DNA of 64,000 bases from Cryptomeria japonica. Lineage: Eukaryota > Streptophyta > Pinopsida > Cupressales > Cupressaceae. Below, in pieces: positions 1 to 10,033 of the stretch. Numbering within the stretch: position 1 is the stretch's first letter; every line of letters begins with the position of its first letter. The translations under genes were made by a program, and so were the position numbers. The notes under the pieces are model-generated. The model did no database searches, was not told the origin of the DNA, and worked only from the letters and a program-made list of their open reading frames with translations. The stretch covers positions 189,435,391 through 189,499,390 of the forward strand of contig NC_081406.1 in assembly GCF_030272615.1 (NCBI RefSeq). Reading direction: 5' to 3'.

Positions 1-1040
1 AGACATTTATAAATAAATATTAATAATAATAGGAAATCAATAAATAAAATTAAATAAATAAAAGCTAATAAATTAAATATCAAATACTCAAAATTAAATT
101 AAATAGATCAATAAATCTTTATTAAATAAATAAATAAATAAAAGATCAAGCCAATTAGATTAAATACATTATTCACTTAAATAAATTCCTTATAAGGAGA
201 AATCCAATTACACAGTGAGAAATCCATACCTCAAAACTCACACAAAAGAAGCTAGAGGGATTTGATCTCCAAACCTCCAACTCATGGCGAAGAGACTTAA
301 CCAATACACCAAAACAATTACTTGACCAACAGAAAGGAAAATCAAAATAACATAAGACATCAACAAATCAGCTAACATCAAGATAACCTGACAAGGTGAA
401 CATCTTAGACCTAGAGTACGTGAGGGGAACTTGTGCCAACTATGAACCACATGCCATTGGGATTTAAAGACACGCTCAGACCTATGGAGCCAGGTGGAGT
501 CGGTGTCTGGTACCTGCAAATCCTGCATCCACAAAGCAACGAGACGACATATGCATATATATTATAATAGACAAGGGTTAGAGAATCACAATGACACATC
601 CTGTTGTAATTGAGTGATGTGGCATTGTCTCTATCCTGAAGACAGTCAGGCAACAATCAAACACACCATACGATCAACTTATCATAGATAATCATTAAAA
701 ATGGTTAGTACATAAAAACATCATCAAGTACATGATTAGTATAATTCATGATTATAGTAAGGCATGCAAAATTCATCAACACTTATACTCATCAAATCAC
801 ATGATCAATATAATCTTTCGATAATCAGTCACATAATAAGTATATAGTGACTAATAAATCATACGATCAATAATGATAGTATCAACGTCATATAAATCAT
901 CCGAAATAGCCTATGCCCAATAATATCTATCATGCATGAAATAAAAGTCAACTCTAGTCAAAACAAGTCAAGTCAAGGGTGGACAGTACATTATCATAAG
1001 TTGGGGCCATTGAAATTAATTAATTAGAATCTACAAAACA
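1..1040. repeat. AT-rich unassigned repetitive DNA
   Basis: The first 150 bases are a degenerate TAAA/TAAATA simple-sequence tract. The rest is AT-rich with no credible coding frame on either strand. It looks like decayed LTR or retrotransposon untranslated sequence, but I could not pair it with any other copy in the window. The LINE remnant begins near its right edge. The short minus-strand frames between 238 and 656 have no recognisable domain and overlap one another, so I do not treat them as genes. Confidence 0.4.
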
Positions 1041-3030
1041 ATTCAAGGAGATTATGATAAATTATACTAGGGCATTGAGACAAGAAGTCAATGTGCACAA
1101 ATTAGAGATATACTTCATCAAAACATGTGAGGTGTAAGCAGAAAAGATATGTAGATTATCAAGATTTCAGAAAGGATTATTCCCCTGCAAATATTTAGGT
1201 TTGTTGGTGGATAGAGGAGTAAGAGTAAATAGGCTATGGGAACCGATCAAGGAGAAAATTGAACGTAGGGTGAGCTCATGGAAAGGCAAATGGCTCTCAA
1301 ATGTGGGTAGAGAAACTATGATCAAGGCGGTACTGACTAGTATTCCAATTTACCAACTATCATGTTTACCATTGGCTAAAGGAGAAAAAGATAAAATATT
1401 AAATCGCTTAAAGAAATTTTATTGGCAAGGTCCAAATGATCAGAAGAAGCTAGTAACAATAAGTTGGGACAAAATATGCAAACCTAGAGAAATGGGTGGA
1501 GGAATAAAAAATATGGACTGGCAAGGAAAGGATTTAGGAGCAAATCTTGTATGGAGCTTGTATCAAAACTTGGAGAAGAAATGGGATAGGATTTTGCAAC
1601 ATAAGTATCTCTCGAATGAGGATTCAAGTTGTATCTTAAGGACCCCATGCACGCCTCAGGGGTCCAGGATTTGGAACTTCATGACAAAGTGCAGACAACT
1701 TATTTGTGATAGATTAACTTGGGATGTTGCCAATGGAAACAAGGTGATATTTTGGGGTGATTCTTGGGGAGATTATGTAGCCTTAGAAAAGTTAAATTTA
1801 AGTCCCAGAATTAAGGAAGTATTGATAAATCTATGGGGAACTCAAGTTAAAGATTATATCAAGATTTCTAGTGAGGGGCCTGCTTGGGGATGGGACTAGA
1901 GAAGTACATCTGATTCCCCTTCATCTGTAGATGAACAAAATGAGTTTGCTAAAGTACTCTCTAATAGGAAAATCACGATTAGAGAAGGAGAGGATAGGCT
2001 AATTTGGGTAGGCTCCAACTCAGGATCATACAACTTGTTAAGGATGGTTATGCTACTATTATAGAATCACTCAATTGACAAAAAACACAAATTCCTATTC
2101 ATCTATGCTGGGGCAAAGCATGCTTGCCCAAAGTCGGGATGTTTTTATGGGTAGCTTTATAGAAAAAGATTCTGACAGCAGAATGGTTTTAGAAGATAGG
2201 GTTTAGCGGTCCATCTAGATGCTCCTTATGCGAAGCTAATGAGGAAATGGTGGATCATTTACTACTTAGTTGTCCATATGTGGCTAAATGTTGGAAGGAA
2301 TTAATAGGTAAGTTGCAATGGACTATGATCATACTTGATAACTTTTTCTCTTTTATTAAGGGATGGCCTACTATGTATAGGACAAATTTGTTTAGAGATT
2401 TGTGAAATATCTCCCCTTCAATCTTGGCCTAGGAATTGTGGGAGGAATGCAAAAGAAAAATTTTAAAAAATAAGAGGATGAACCCACAACATTTAAACAA
2501 TAAGATATAAGCATGTATAGTGAAAGTCACAAACAATAGCTATGGAAGAATAATCTTAAGGGGAGAAAATTCCCTATATGAGACAACAATATGAGGAAGA
2601 ATTGGTTTGGCTTAATTATCCCAGTCCAATTCGGAATTGGGGGTAACAATGCAAAGGAACTTGGGGCTCAATGTAAATGGAAAAACCCTAATTATGGATG
2701 GTTTAAATTGAATTTTGATGGAGCATCTAGGGGAAACCCATATGTTGCTAGGATTAGATGCATTATTCATCATTGGAGTGGAGGAACATGCGCCAGAATA
2801 GCTAAATCAATTGGCAAGATATCTAACAATATTGCAGAACTCGAAGCCCTTATAGAAGGTTTGATATTTAGCTCAGAATAGGGTATTAAGAAGCTGGCTA
2901 TTGAAGGGGACTCACTGATTGTAATTAATGCTATAAGAATAGGGAATATAGTTAGTTAGCATCTTAAACCTCTTCTAGATAGAGCACTTACATTAATAAG
3001 AAAATTTAAACATGTTGGAATCCAAGAACA
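1041..3030 (+). pseudogene. LINE (L1-type) ORF2 fragment: RT C-terminus, zf-RVT, RNase H
   Basis: This is the 3' half of a plant L1-like ORF2. The clearest part (1201-1899) is the region after the RT palm, with the usual plant-LINE signatures: a YLGL-type motif just upstream near 1190, then W-KGKWLSNVGRETMIKAVL, IPIYQLSC and WDKICKPREMGG. A decayed zinc-binding region follows (about 2090-2310; WVAL, CSLCEA, MVDHLLLSCP). An RNase H domain follows at about 2690-3020, with FDGASRGNP, NNIAELEAL and IEGDSL giving the D-E-D residues. The three parts are separated by stops and frame changes, for example at 1897 and 2879. The catalytic RT palm and the endonuclease are missing. It ends where a Copia LTR was inserted into the RNase H domain. 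Dead element, high confidence in family. Confidence 0.85.
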
Positions 3031-3850
3031 CTAAGAGAGGGGGGGGGTGGGGTGAATCGGTGTTCTACTAGTATGATCAATTTTAACCTTATTAAAACAT
3101 GCATACACCAACCGGTATACCTATACTTATATAATTGAACGAAGTAAAGAAACCAATACGCCAATCACATAAATAAATACCATAACACACAAAATTATAC
3201 GTGGAAAACCTCAAAGAGAAAAAACCACGGTGGGATTTGTGACCCACAATATCAATTCATAGGCCATATAAAGAGATATTACAAATATAAGGGGCTTGCA
3301 CTTGCAGGAAGGCTTACAGCCTAGAGAACGCTGCTTAACCACAAAAGGAGCCTCATTGACTACATATAAATCCAGATTACAATCCGGAGAAATGAGTGAA
3401 CTGCAAAGATATCATCTTCTATGCCTTAATACAGTTTCGGTTAAGCTCTATCTGTTCCAGTCTGAAACCGTAAACCCTTTTACTGGAATACCCCATTACA
3501 AATATCCTCACATACATGATCTCTTTGATATATTTCACATTATATCACATTATCATATTCTCCTATCCATTATTTCATATCTTCTTTCAAAATGATCTAA
3601 CCAACTGAGCTATATACCCCTTACAATTTATCATGCCTTATGTCGGCTTACAAAGATAATTACAATATCAATATACATGTTGGCTAGATAAGACAAATAC
3701 GTTAATATAAAAAATAATTGCCAATGCTAGATCCAAAAGATGTCGACCTCCAATACCTAAACCATGTCGGCCTGCATTGTCGATATAGCTGCCATATTTC
3801 TGTCAATGACAACATAGTGAAACCAACCAATTGAGTGTCAATTTCCAAAA
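3031..3850 (-). repeat. Copia LTR (element H)
   Basis: The left edge is a CTAAGAGAGGGGGG-type end, the reverse complement of the C-tract and CTCTTAG end seen in the other Copia LTRs here. It carries the shared block AAAACCACGGTGGG near 3221-3234, followed by CCCAC at 3243-3247. The right edge abuts a polypurine tract read on the minus strand (3851-3869), so this is the 3' LTR of a minus-strand element. It interrupts the RNase H domain of the LINE remnant to its left. Edges are accurate to about 10 bases because no target-site duplication could be paired. Confidence 0.8.
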
Positions 3851-4263
3851 ATCTCCCCCTTTGGCATTGATGACAACACTCATGTGAAAAATAATCATGG
3901 TTCATCTACAGGTTTCATCCTGCCTGCTCCCCCTGAGCTGAATATTCATCAATACAAAATACTACATACTCCCCCTAATGTATACAACTCCCTCTTTTCT
4001 TTTTCACATCTATATCACTTCCCATTTGACATCAATGCCATCAACATTTCCAAAAAGAATGCCAAAGATCTAAAACTGGGACAAGGAATGAAAGATACTA
4101 TACAATGAATATCCCAAAAAAATCTTATTGGAGCTTAATATATTTGAAAATATCTGGATATGCCTTCCCCAAAAGCTCAAGATAAGTATCCCAACCAGAT
4201 TTGAAAGTGCTAGAAATAGATACAAGTCCATTTAGCATATGGGAAAATGACTCTTTCTAATTT
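3851..4263 (-). mobile_element. Copia element H: polypurine tract and 3' untranslated stub
   Basis: The sequence starts with ATCTCCCCCTTTGGCATTG, the reverse complement of the purine-rich tract that precedes the 3' LTR in every Copia of this group here. After it comes sequence with further CTCCCCCT-type blocks (about 3930 and 3970), as in the region between pol and PPT of elements F, D and E. No pol remains. Homology to the B-family inverted-repeat arm starts near 4264, so the rest of this Copia was lost at that junction. The short frame at 3884-4108 is not a gene. Confidence 0.6.
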
Positions 4264-4616
4264 AGAATGCTTTCCCTTTTCCATTACTGCTTCAAAGTGA
4301 CAAAAGAGAAGAGTATTTAAGAGCAGCTATACCAAACAAGAATGTCACTCTTGAGACAACAAAAATGAGTAACAAAGTACAAATTGCAGCAGGGATGTAG
4401 ATTATAAAATATTTTAGTGCAACAATAAAAAATGAAAGAACAATGAAAAATATTGTCATATGAATAAGTCAAAAAGATAAGAAATCATGATATAAAGAGG
4501 AAGGAAGTTGACAAGAAGACATTGATGAGAATGAAACATATTAGTACAACAACAAAGAAGTTTCTACAAATTGATCATACACAACAAAAGAGATGATAGA
4601 ACAAGATCAAGGAATG
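4264..4616 (+). repeat. Outer part of the left arm of the B-family inverted repeat
   Basis: Read in reverse complement, this segment matches about 19880-20265 closely. Landmarks in both copies are GACAAAAGAGAAGAGTATTTA, GAGACAA, TGTAGATTA, GAAGACA and GATCAAGGAATGATTA. It is the internal 3' region of the B-family LTR element in the plus orientation. It is interrupted at 4621/4622 by the Gypsy element and resumes at 17443. Similarity to the right arm stops at about 4264, where the Copia H stub begins. Confidence 0.75.
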
Positions 4617-4621
4617 ATTAT
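4617..4621. other. Target-site duplication ATTAT (left) of the Gypsy element
   Basis: ATTAT directly precedes the left LTR (TGTGTGGGGG...) and is repeated directly after the right LTR at 17438-17442. The sequence on both sides matches the unbroken copy in the right arm of the inverted repeat. This confirms a single 5-bp-duplicating insertion. Confidence 0.95.
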
Positions 4622-6273
4622 TGTGTGGGGGAAAAAGCGAGACTAGGTTAATCATGCCCTAATCCTACCTTTTGACACACATTACGGAATACGAAAGAGC
4701 CTAGAGATATCGCACAATTGGCTACTTCTTTTGGTGAAAGAGAGAGTCACGGGATATCTATTCCCTTGTTGAAATTGTAAGATCAAGTAATGCGAGTTCA
4801 AACCCTAATCCCAAAATGCAAGTATGAACTAATAACAAGATTGCAGAATTGAGATTAAACAATGAACAGCTGTAAATACAAGGATGAAATAAGAATGCAG
4901 ATGTGTACCTGGAGTCAAAATCAGACTGAAAATGTTCGGGATGGGGGTGCGGGCGCCACTGTCCTGAAAACTGCACCGGAAACTGCTGTTCTGCACTCTG
5001 AAACACTGTCGGGAAAACTGTCTGAAAGCTATCTGTCCGGAGGACCAGGGTGCCCAGCGCCTCTGTCCCAGGGTCCAGGGCGCCCAGCGCCCCTGTCCTG
5101 GTAGGACCAGGGCACCTAGCGCTCCTGTCCCAGTCTTCTGCTCTGCAATTTGATACAGAGTGCTGTCTCGACCTTCTTTCTCCGGATCTGTATCTCGCGG
5201 CGTCGTCCGAGTCCTGAAACCTGCAATGATATCTGAAAAGGGGTGTATGGGCGGCTATATAGGGTTTTGCCTTAGTCAAACCCCCGCTTCGGTGATTTCC
5301 ACCACCACGAATAGCCAAGTTGTTTTGTAAAATATATTGTGTGTGCAGACCTAGTGTGTGTGCAAGGTCCTAAAATGCAAGAAAGCAAACTAGAGCAACC
5401 TAGAAAGTAAACCCTAATTGCTTGTAAATGATAGTGTAAATGCTCTAAATCAAGATGCAATGTGATCTAAAGCATGAATAAATGATGTATTAAAGCTTAT
5501 GTAAGGACATGAAAACAACATGAAATCATACCCAACCCTCAAGGGAGGAGTAAAAGCCAATCTTCAGTCGGTAATCTCCTATTGTTCTTCAATGTCTTCC
5601 AAGCCCTAAGTGGATGAATGAATTTGATAGATGCTTGATAGAAGGATGTTGTAAGATGTTGAAGTCTTCAAAGATCTTCTCTTTCGCTGCATATGAAGTT
5701 CCTGGAAACAAAAATCGGAGCCCTTCAAATGAGGAAAGAGAGCTTTTATGTATGAAACCCTAGGTCGTAAATTCATATTTTGGCCGACTTAGAGATTGAA
5801 TATCCCACCAATTTCTTGGGGTTAAGCTTTATTTTATGATTGGATCGCGCTCCTAAAATTTTGGGAAAAATGTCCGGGACCATGTTGCACTCCGGGCGCC
5901 ACGGTCCCGACAACTTTTCACCAAATTTTCAGGGCCGTCGGATATGATGATTTTAGAGAGAATCCCGAAGTTACAGGTGATTTCGAGATGTTTTGACCCC
6001 GAAACCAAGCCCCCAAGTTCGAAATAGGACTTAATTAGGGTTTTTGATTAAGTGGTGTATTGGAGGAATAAAATGCGAAGGCCGCGCTTTAGTGAAAAGG
6101 GCCCAATTTTATGATGTAGAGAATGATGAAATAGGACCTTAGACCTAATTAATTTGATTAATTAAGTGCTTAAGGAGAAATGCAATGCAGAATGTAAAAT
6201 GCACTAAGGTGGGTGATAAACTAGGTGTGAAATTTTACCACCCTAGCAAGTGCGTACAATTTACGACGCTACA
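4622..6273 (-). repeat. Gypsy 3' LTR
   Basis: Starts TGTGTGGGGG and ends GACGCTACA on the plus strand, so the sense LTR runs TGTAGCGTC...CCCACACA. It is 1652 bases and pairs with 15774-17437. It contains a TATA-like CTATATAG near 5256-5263 (minus-strand reading) and a GC-rich block of repeated AGGGCGCCCAGCGCC-like units at about 5038-5130. Frames read through this LTR, such as 4758-5318 on the minus strand, are not genes. Confidence 0.95.
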
Positions 6274-6295
6274 TTTAGCCCCCACTTTAGCGATC
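6274..6295 (-). promoter_or_regulatory. Gypsy polypurine tract
   Basis: Directly next to the 3' LTR, the minus strand reads AAAGTGGGGGCTAAA then TGTAGCG. This is the expected purine-rich primer for plus-strand DNA synthesis, and its position confirms that the element is on the minus strand. Confidence 0.85.
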
Positions 6296-6856
6296 ATATG
6301 AGTACTACGTTCATATGCAAGATAAAGTACAGAAAAGTAAACATTATTTGAAAAAGGATATATCCATAAGTTGTCGGACGAAGCCCCCAGCGGTATCTGC
6401 AGTACACAGTTAGGAACCGCACCCTACAAAACACACGTTAGATCACAAAATCACCTAATGCTTACTAGGGAAAGTGATGAAATCTGTGAGCAGCTATATG
6501 CCCCCCCTGTTTCGACTTGCTTATTAGGGAGGTGAAATAGGGTAGCATGTTTACTTGCGACAAATTGTGTAAGAGAGTATTGATGAGGGGTGTTCAGTAA
6601 ATAGGCTTCATCATAGCACTTTTTGGAACATCCCAAGAGTAGGGGAAGGAAAATACGATTCCAACGCAACAAACGGTTCGAAAATCGCATCTCCCCAAAC
6701 TCAAGTTATGATAAAATGAATGACAGAGGAGAATTAGGGTTTCCAAAAGTAAGAATAAGCAAACGAGAGTATATACCTCGAAAGTGACACTTGTATTCGT
6801 CACTTTGTTGATTTCAAAATACTATTCAGTGCAGTGGAGCCCACATAACCATCATC
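6296..6856 (+). other. Region upstream of the captured PMD gene
   Basis: Between the polypurine tract and the first ATG of the antisense PMD gene there is no credible coding frame. A TATATAC at about 6770-6776, roughly 80 bases before the ATG, is a possible TATA box for plus-strand transcription. This is position plus motif only. It may be the remains of a promoter brought in with the gene. Confidence 0.35.
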
Positions 6857-9430
6857 ATGCCTTCACGACGACCAGAGCGTCCCACGAGGATCGAGATCCT
6901 GTGCCAGGCCGTGGTCGACGACGAGCCACTAGACGAGGTGAGTTGACTGAACGTTTGACTTTTGATTCTTTCGCATTTTGACTTTTTTGTGATCGTATGC
7001 GGGCCTTGAAGGCTGACCGGGGCCCACCCAAGGCGCCCTGGTCCCCCCAGGGCACCATGGTCCCTGACAGGGGCGCCATGGTCCCTTCAGGGCGCCATGG
7101 TCCCTAACAGGGTGCCATGGTCCCCTCAGGGCACCATGGGCCCTGATAGGGCGCCATGGTCCCTAATCAGGGCCTGGCGAGGGGTTACAAGGCTAGCATA
7201 CAATGTACGATAGTTTGCATTAGCATTTTTGATGATTGAGTACTGATTACAGTCATGTTTTGATGTTGCAGGGTCTCCCGTACATGAGAGAGCATACAGC
7301 GAGACATATTCTTTGCACTTTACGAGATCAGATTCTGCGGCTGACTCAGTCAGAGAGAGACACACTATCGATTGTTTGATTGTGGTCTGTGATTCTCCTG
7401 CCGGCCATTCGATTTCATCCTGCGATGCTGATGGCCTTGATGGAGCGATGGGATCCTGACACATGCACTTTTCACCTTCCAGTAGGAGAGCTGACGGTCA
7501 CACTCGAGGATGTATACCATATACTTCGTCTTCCTATCAGAGGAGCGATAGTTACATACGCAACCGATCGATCAGTGGAGGATCATCAGAGAGAGCAGGT
7601 GTATTGCATAGGGAGAGTCATGCTGAGCGAGATGAGAGGTCGCATCATGGTCAGCTGGCTCTTACATCCTACAGGGGAGGTACCCCTTCTGAGACGCCTT
7701 ATGATAGCCATCATAGCACTAGCCGTCTGCCCTAATGGGCGAGGGACACACATGCATGGGGGTCTCACATGGTGTATCAGAGCGATGGAGAGACACAGGA
7801 GAGTGTATGCTTGGGGTCGGAGTATGCTTGCGCATCTCTATCACGACCTTGAGGAGTATGTATTCGGACAGGGGTTCAGTTTGATGACATGCACACTTCT
7901 GCAGGTGTGGATTTTAGAGCACTTCACATGCACCAGGCCCGTCAGCTTTCCGCTGAGTACAGCGAGCGAGCGACCTAGGGTGTTCGCTTATCCACTTACC
8001 AGTGAGTGGAGATTTGGAGATTTGTTATATTGGAGAGTGATTTTTGACAAACTGACAGCCGAGGTGATAGTGTGGAGACCTTACCTACAGATGCACAGAT
8101 GGGATGGTATGGAGAGACAGTTAGCATGCCTACAGAGGAACCGCCTACTGCGAGGACAATATGCACACATCATAGTCCCTTTCTACTTCAACCGAGTACA
8201 GAGGTAGTTCGGGCTAGAGCAGTGTGTTCCAGCCGATGTGCCTATCTATATTCGACACTCGCGGGTCCTTCCCAGACCTAGAGCAGTAGCGAGACCGACG
8301 GTAGATGACATTGAGACTACAGACTTAGAGGGATCCGATCAGGATGTAGTCACTGACTACTCTACAGAGCCTAGAGCACAGCGCAGGTACGTCTCATGGT
8401 TTATGAGATCATATCCAGGTCCTATCTTTTCACCAGATCATCCGACAGGCTATCTAGGCCCATGGAGACATGGAGACCAAGATAAGGACCAGGGATCCAG
8501 ATCAGAGGAGCCAGAGGAGGGAGAGGATCATGAGGAGGCAGAAGATCCTGATCCACCTACAGGCGATCAGTCCAGTGCCGAGGAGGAGGAGGAGGAGGAT
8601 ACAAATAGAGAGGAGGATGAGGGAGACGCAGGTGATGATGCGGATGAGGATGAGGATGACGAGGAGGAGGATAGAGATGATGAGGAGGAATCAGATGCAG
8701 CTCCCCACCATTCAGGAGACGATACCATAGCTCTGGATCCACCTCTTATTCCCCAACAGGGGGAACATGAGGCGATACAGAGACCTGTTCCTAGTACCAT
8801 CCAGCCTACACCCATCGTGCACAGATTATTCGAGCGAGGGGAGCCTAGCGGTGCCCAGGCACAGATAGTACCATATCATGATCCCTACTGGCGTGAGGGA
8901 GATCCAGGTATAGTAGTTTTATATTGTTTGATTAATGTTTTGATGATATAGAATGGTACTAACAAAAAATTTGTTCTACTGCCACAGCTAATGTGCAGGA
9001 GTGGTGCTCCCTGATTCAGCAGGCAATGACAGACATTTCCACGATAACACAGATCCCCAGTTCCTCACAGATTGCCTATAGGCCTTAGGGGAATGCAGGC
9101 CGACATGAGGACTTGTTTTCCCCATTCCGAGTATAGGTAGATATATGGAGGGAGAGAGAGAGAGTCCTATCAGAGGACGTCCAGCGGGCGCAGCAGAGAG
9201 AGAGAGTCCTATCAGAGGACCTCCAGCAGGCGCGGCGAGATCTAGTAGCAGCTCAGGCCGAGGCTACCACCTATCGCGCGATCCTTATGGATAGGGATCG
9301 TAGGAGTTCCTCTCGGAGTCACTCACGGTCTGTATCACGCTACACACCCATGGGTCCACCTTCACGGCCAGATCAGGAGGGAGCATCCAGTCGACACTCT
9401 CCAGCCACTAGCCCTAGGGATAGGAGATGA
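6857..9430 (+). pseudogene. Plant mobile domain (PMD/MAIN-like) gene captured inside the Gypsy element, 3 exons
   Basis: PMD proteins (PF10536; MAIN and MAIL1 in Arabidopsis) act in silencing and cell maintenance, and related domains are known in transposons. My model is exon 1 6857-6937, intron 6938-7271 (GTGAGT...TTGCAG), exon 2 7272-8907, intron 8908-8987 (GTATAG...CCACAG), exon 3 8988-9430. This gives 2160 nt, a multiple of three. Family evidence is ALMERWDPDTCTFHLP, GELTVTLEDVYHILRLPI and RVFAYPLTSEWRFGDL in exon 2. An acidic E/D tract (about 8470-8700) follows. Exon 3 has a coiled-coil-like segment with an in-frame 14-residue duplication (42-bp period, about 9156-9240) and an S/R-rich tail. 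In-frame stops lie at 7377 (TGA), 8205, 9086 and 9134 (TAG), so it is a pseudogene here. It is antisense to pol, so the element's RNA cannot splice its introns. Confidence 0.85.
7020..7190 (+). repeat. GC-rich tandem repeat in PMD intron 1
   Basis: About six imperfect units of roughly 24 bases with core GGCGCCATGGTCCCT, with variants GGCACCATGG and GGTGCCATGG. The core is palindromic (GGCGCC and CCATGG). Similar GGGCGCC and GGTCCC words occur in the element's own LTRs near 5060 and 5890, so the repeat may derive from LTR sequence. It lies inside the predicted intron and interrupts no exon. Confidence 0.8.
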
Positions 9431-10033
9431 TTTTATGATGTAAAAGAGAGGTCACATTTTGGATATACAGTGACCTGTTTTTGTATACGATCCACATATA
9501 TATATGTATATATACATCCTTCTCTTTGTCTCAAATGTGTTATCTTTAATGCTTAAAACAATGTATATTTTGTTTTGATTAAATCTAATACATCTGGTAA
9601 ATGTACATGTATGTTCAGAATTTAATTTCCATGTGATTGATTTCTCAATGCTCCATGATTAAATTGATACATGTCTGACTTAATTAAATATTTAATCAAG
9701 TACTACATTGATGATAAGGAAGACATATGCATTAAGTCTAAGAATCATATAACTAATGTGATTTAATTCTGAATTTAAACACAACATGATACGATTCTAC
9801 TTAACACATAAAGACACTGTATAATATGCTAGCAAAATAGGAATGTAAATCTTTCACAATTTACATAAATGAATTCAAGACAAACCATAAAGTAAGAAGA
9901 CACGCTTGTCAGGGACGAAGCAATATAGATTAAACAACATAACATTTAATTCTATTTTGCTTTATTTAAGAGATACTAACATATTAACCAATGTTGAAGA
10001 ATTGAAAAAAGAAGATAGATGAAGAATGAAGAA
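9431..10033. other. Spacer between the PMD gene and pol inside the Gypsy element
   Basis: No coding frame is visible. The first 150 bases after the PMD stop are T-rich with an alternating AT palindrome (about 9495-9516) and would serve as the 3' untranslated region of the antisense gene. The rest is AT-rich. The two convergent genes, PMD from the left and pol from the right, both end into this spacer. Confidence 0.6.

Noticed and set aside
1-200. LTR of element G family because of similar AT-rich words
   Set aside because: Only low-complexity TAAATAAA/TTTATTTA similarity; no ordered match to the G LTR.
4758-5318. 186-codon minus-strand frame
   Set aside because: It lies wholly in the Gypsy LTR, and the matching frame in the other LTR (16294-16482) is broken. 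No domain.
8470-8815. Arg/Met-, Pro/His- and Ser-rich frames over the acidic tract
   Set aside because: Other-frame readings of the E/D-rich PMD exon; low complexity mirrors GAG/GAT codons.
6857-9430. PMD gene as a resident host gene into which Gypsy inserted
   Set aside because: Both LTRs, PBS, PPT and the ATTAT duplication enclose it, so it moved with the element.
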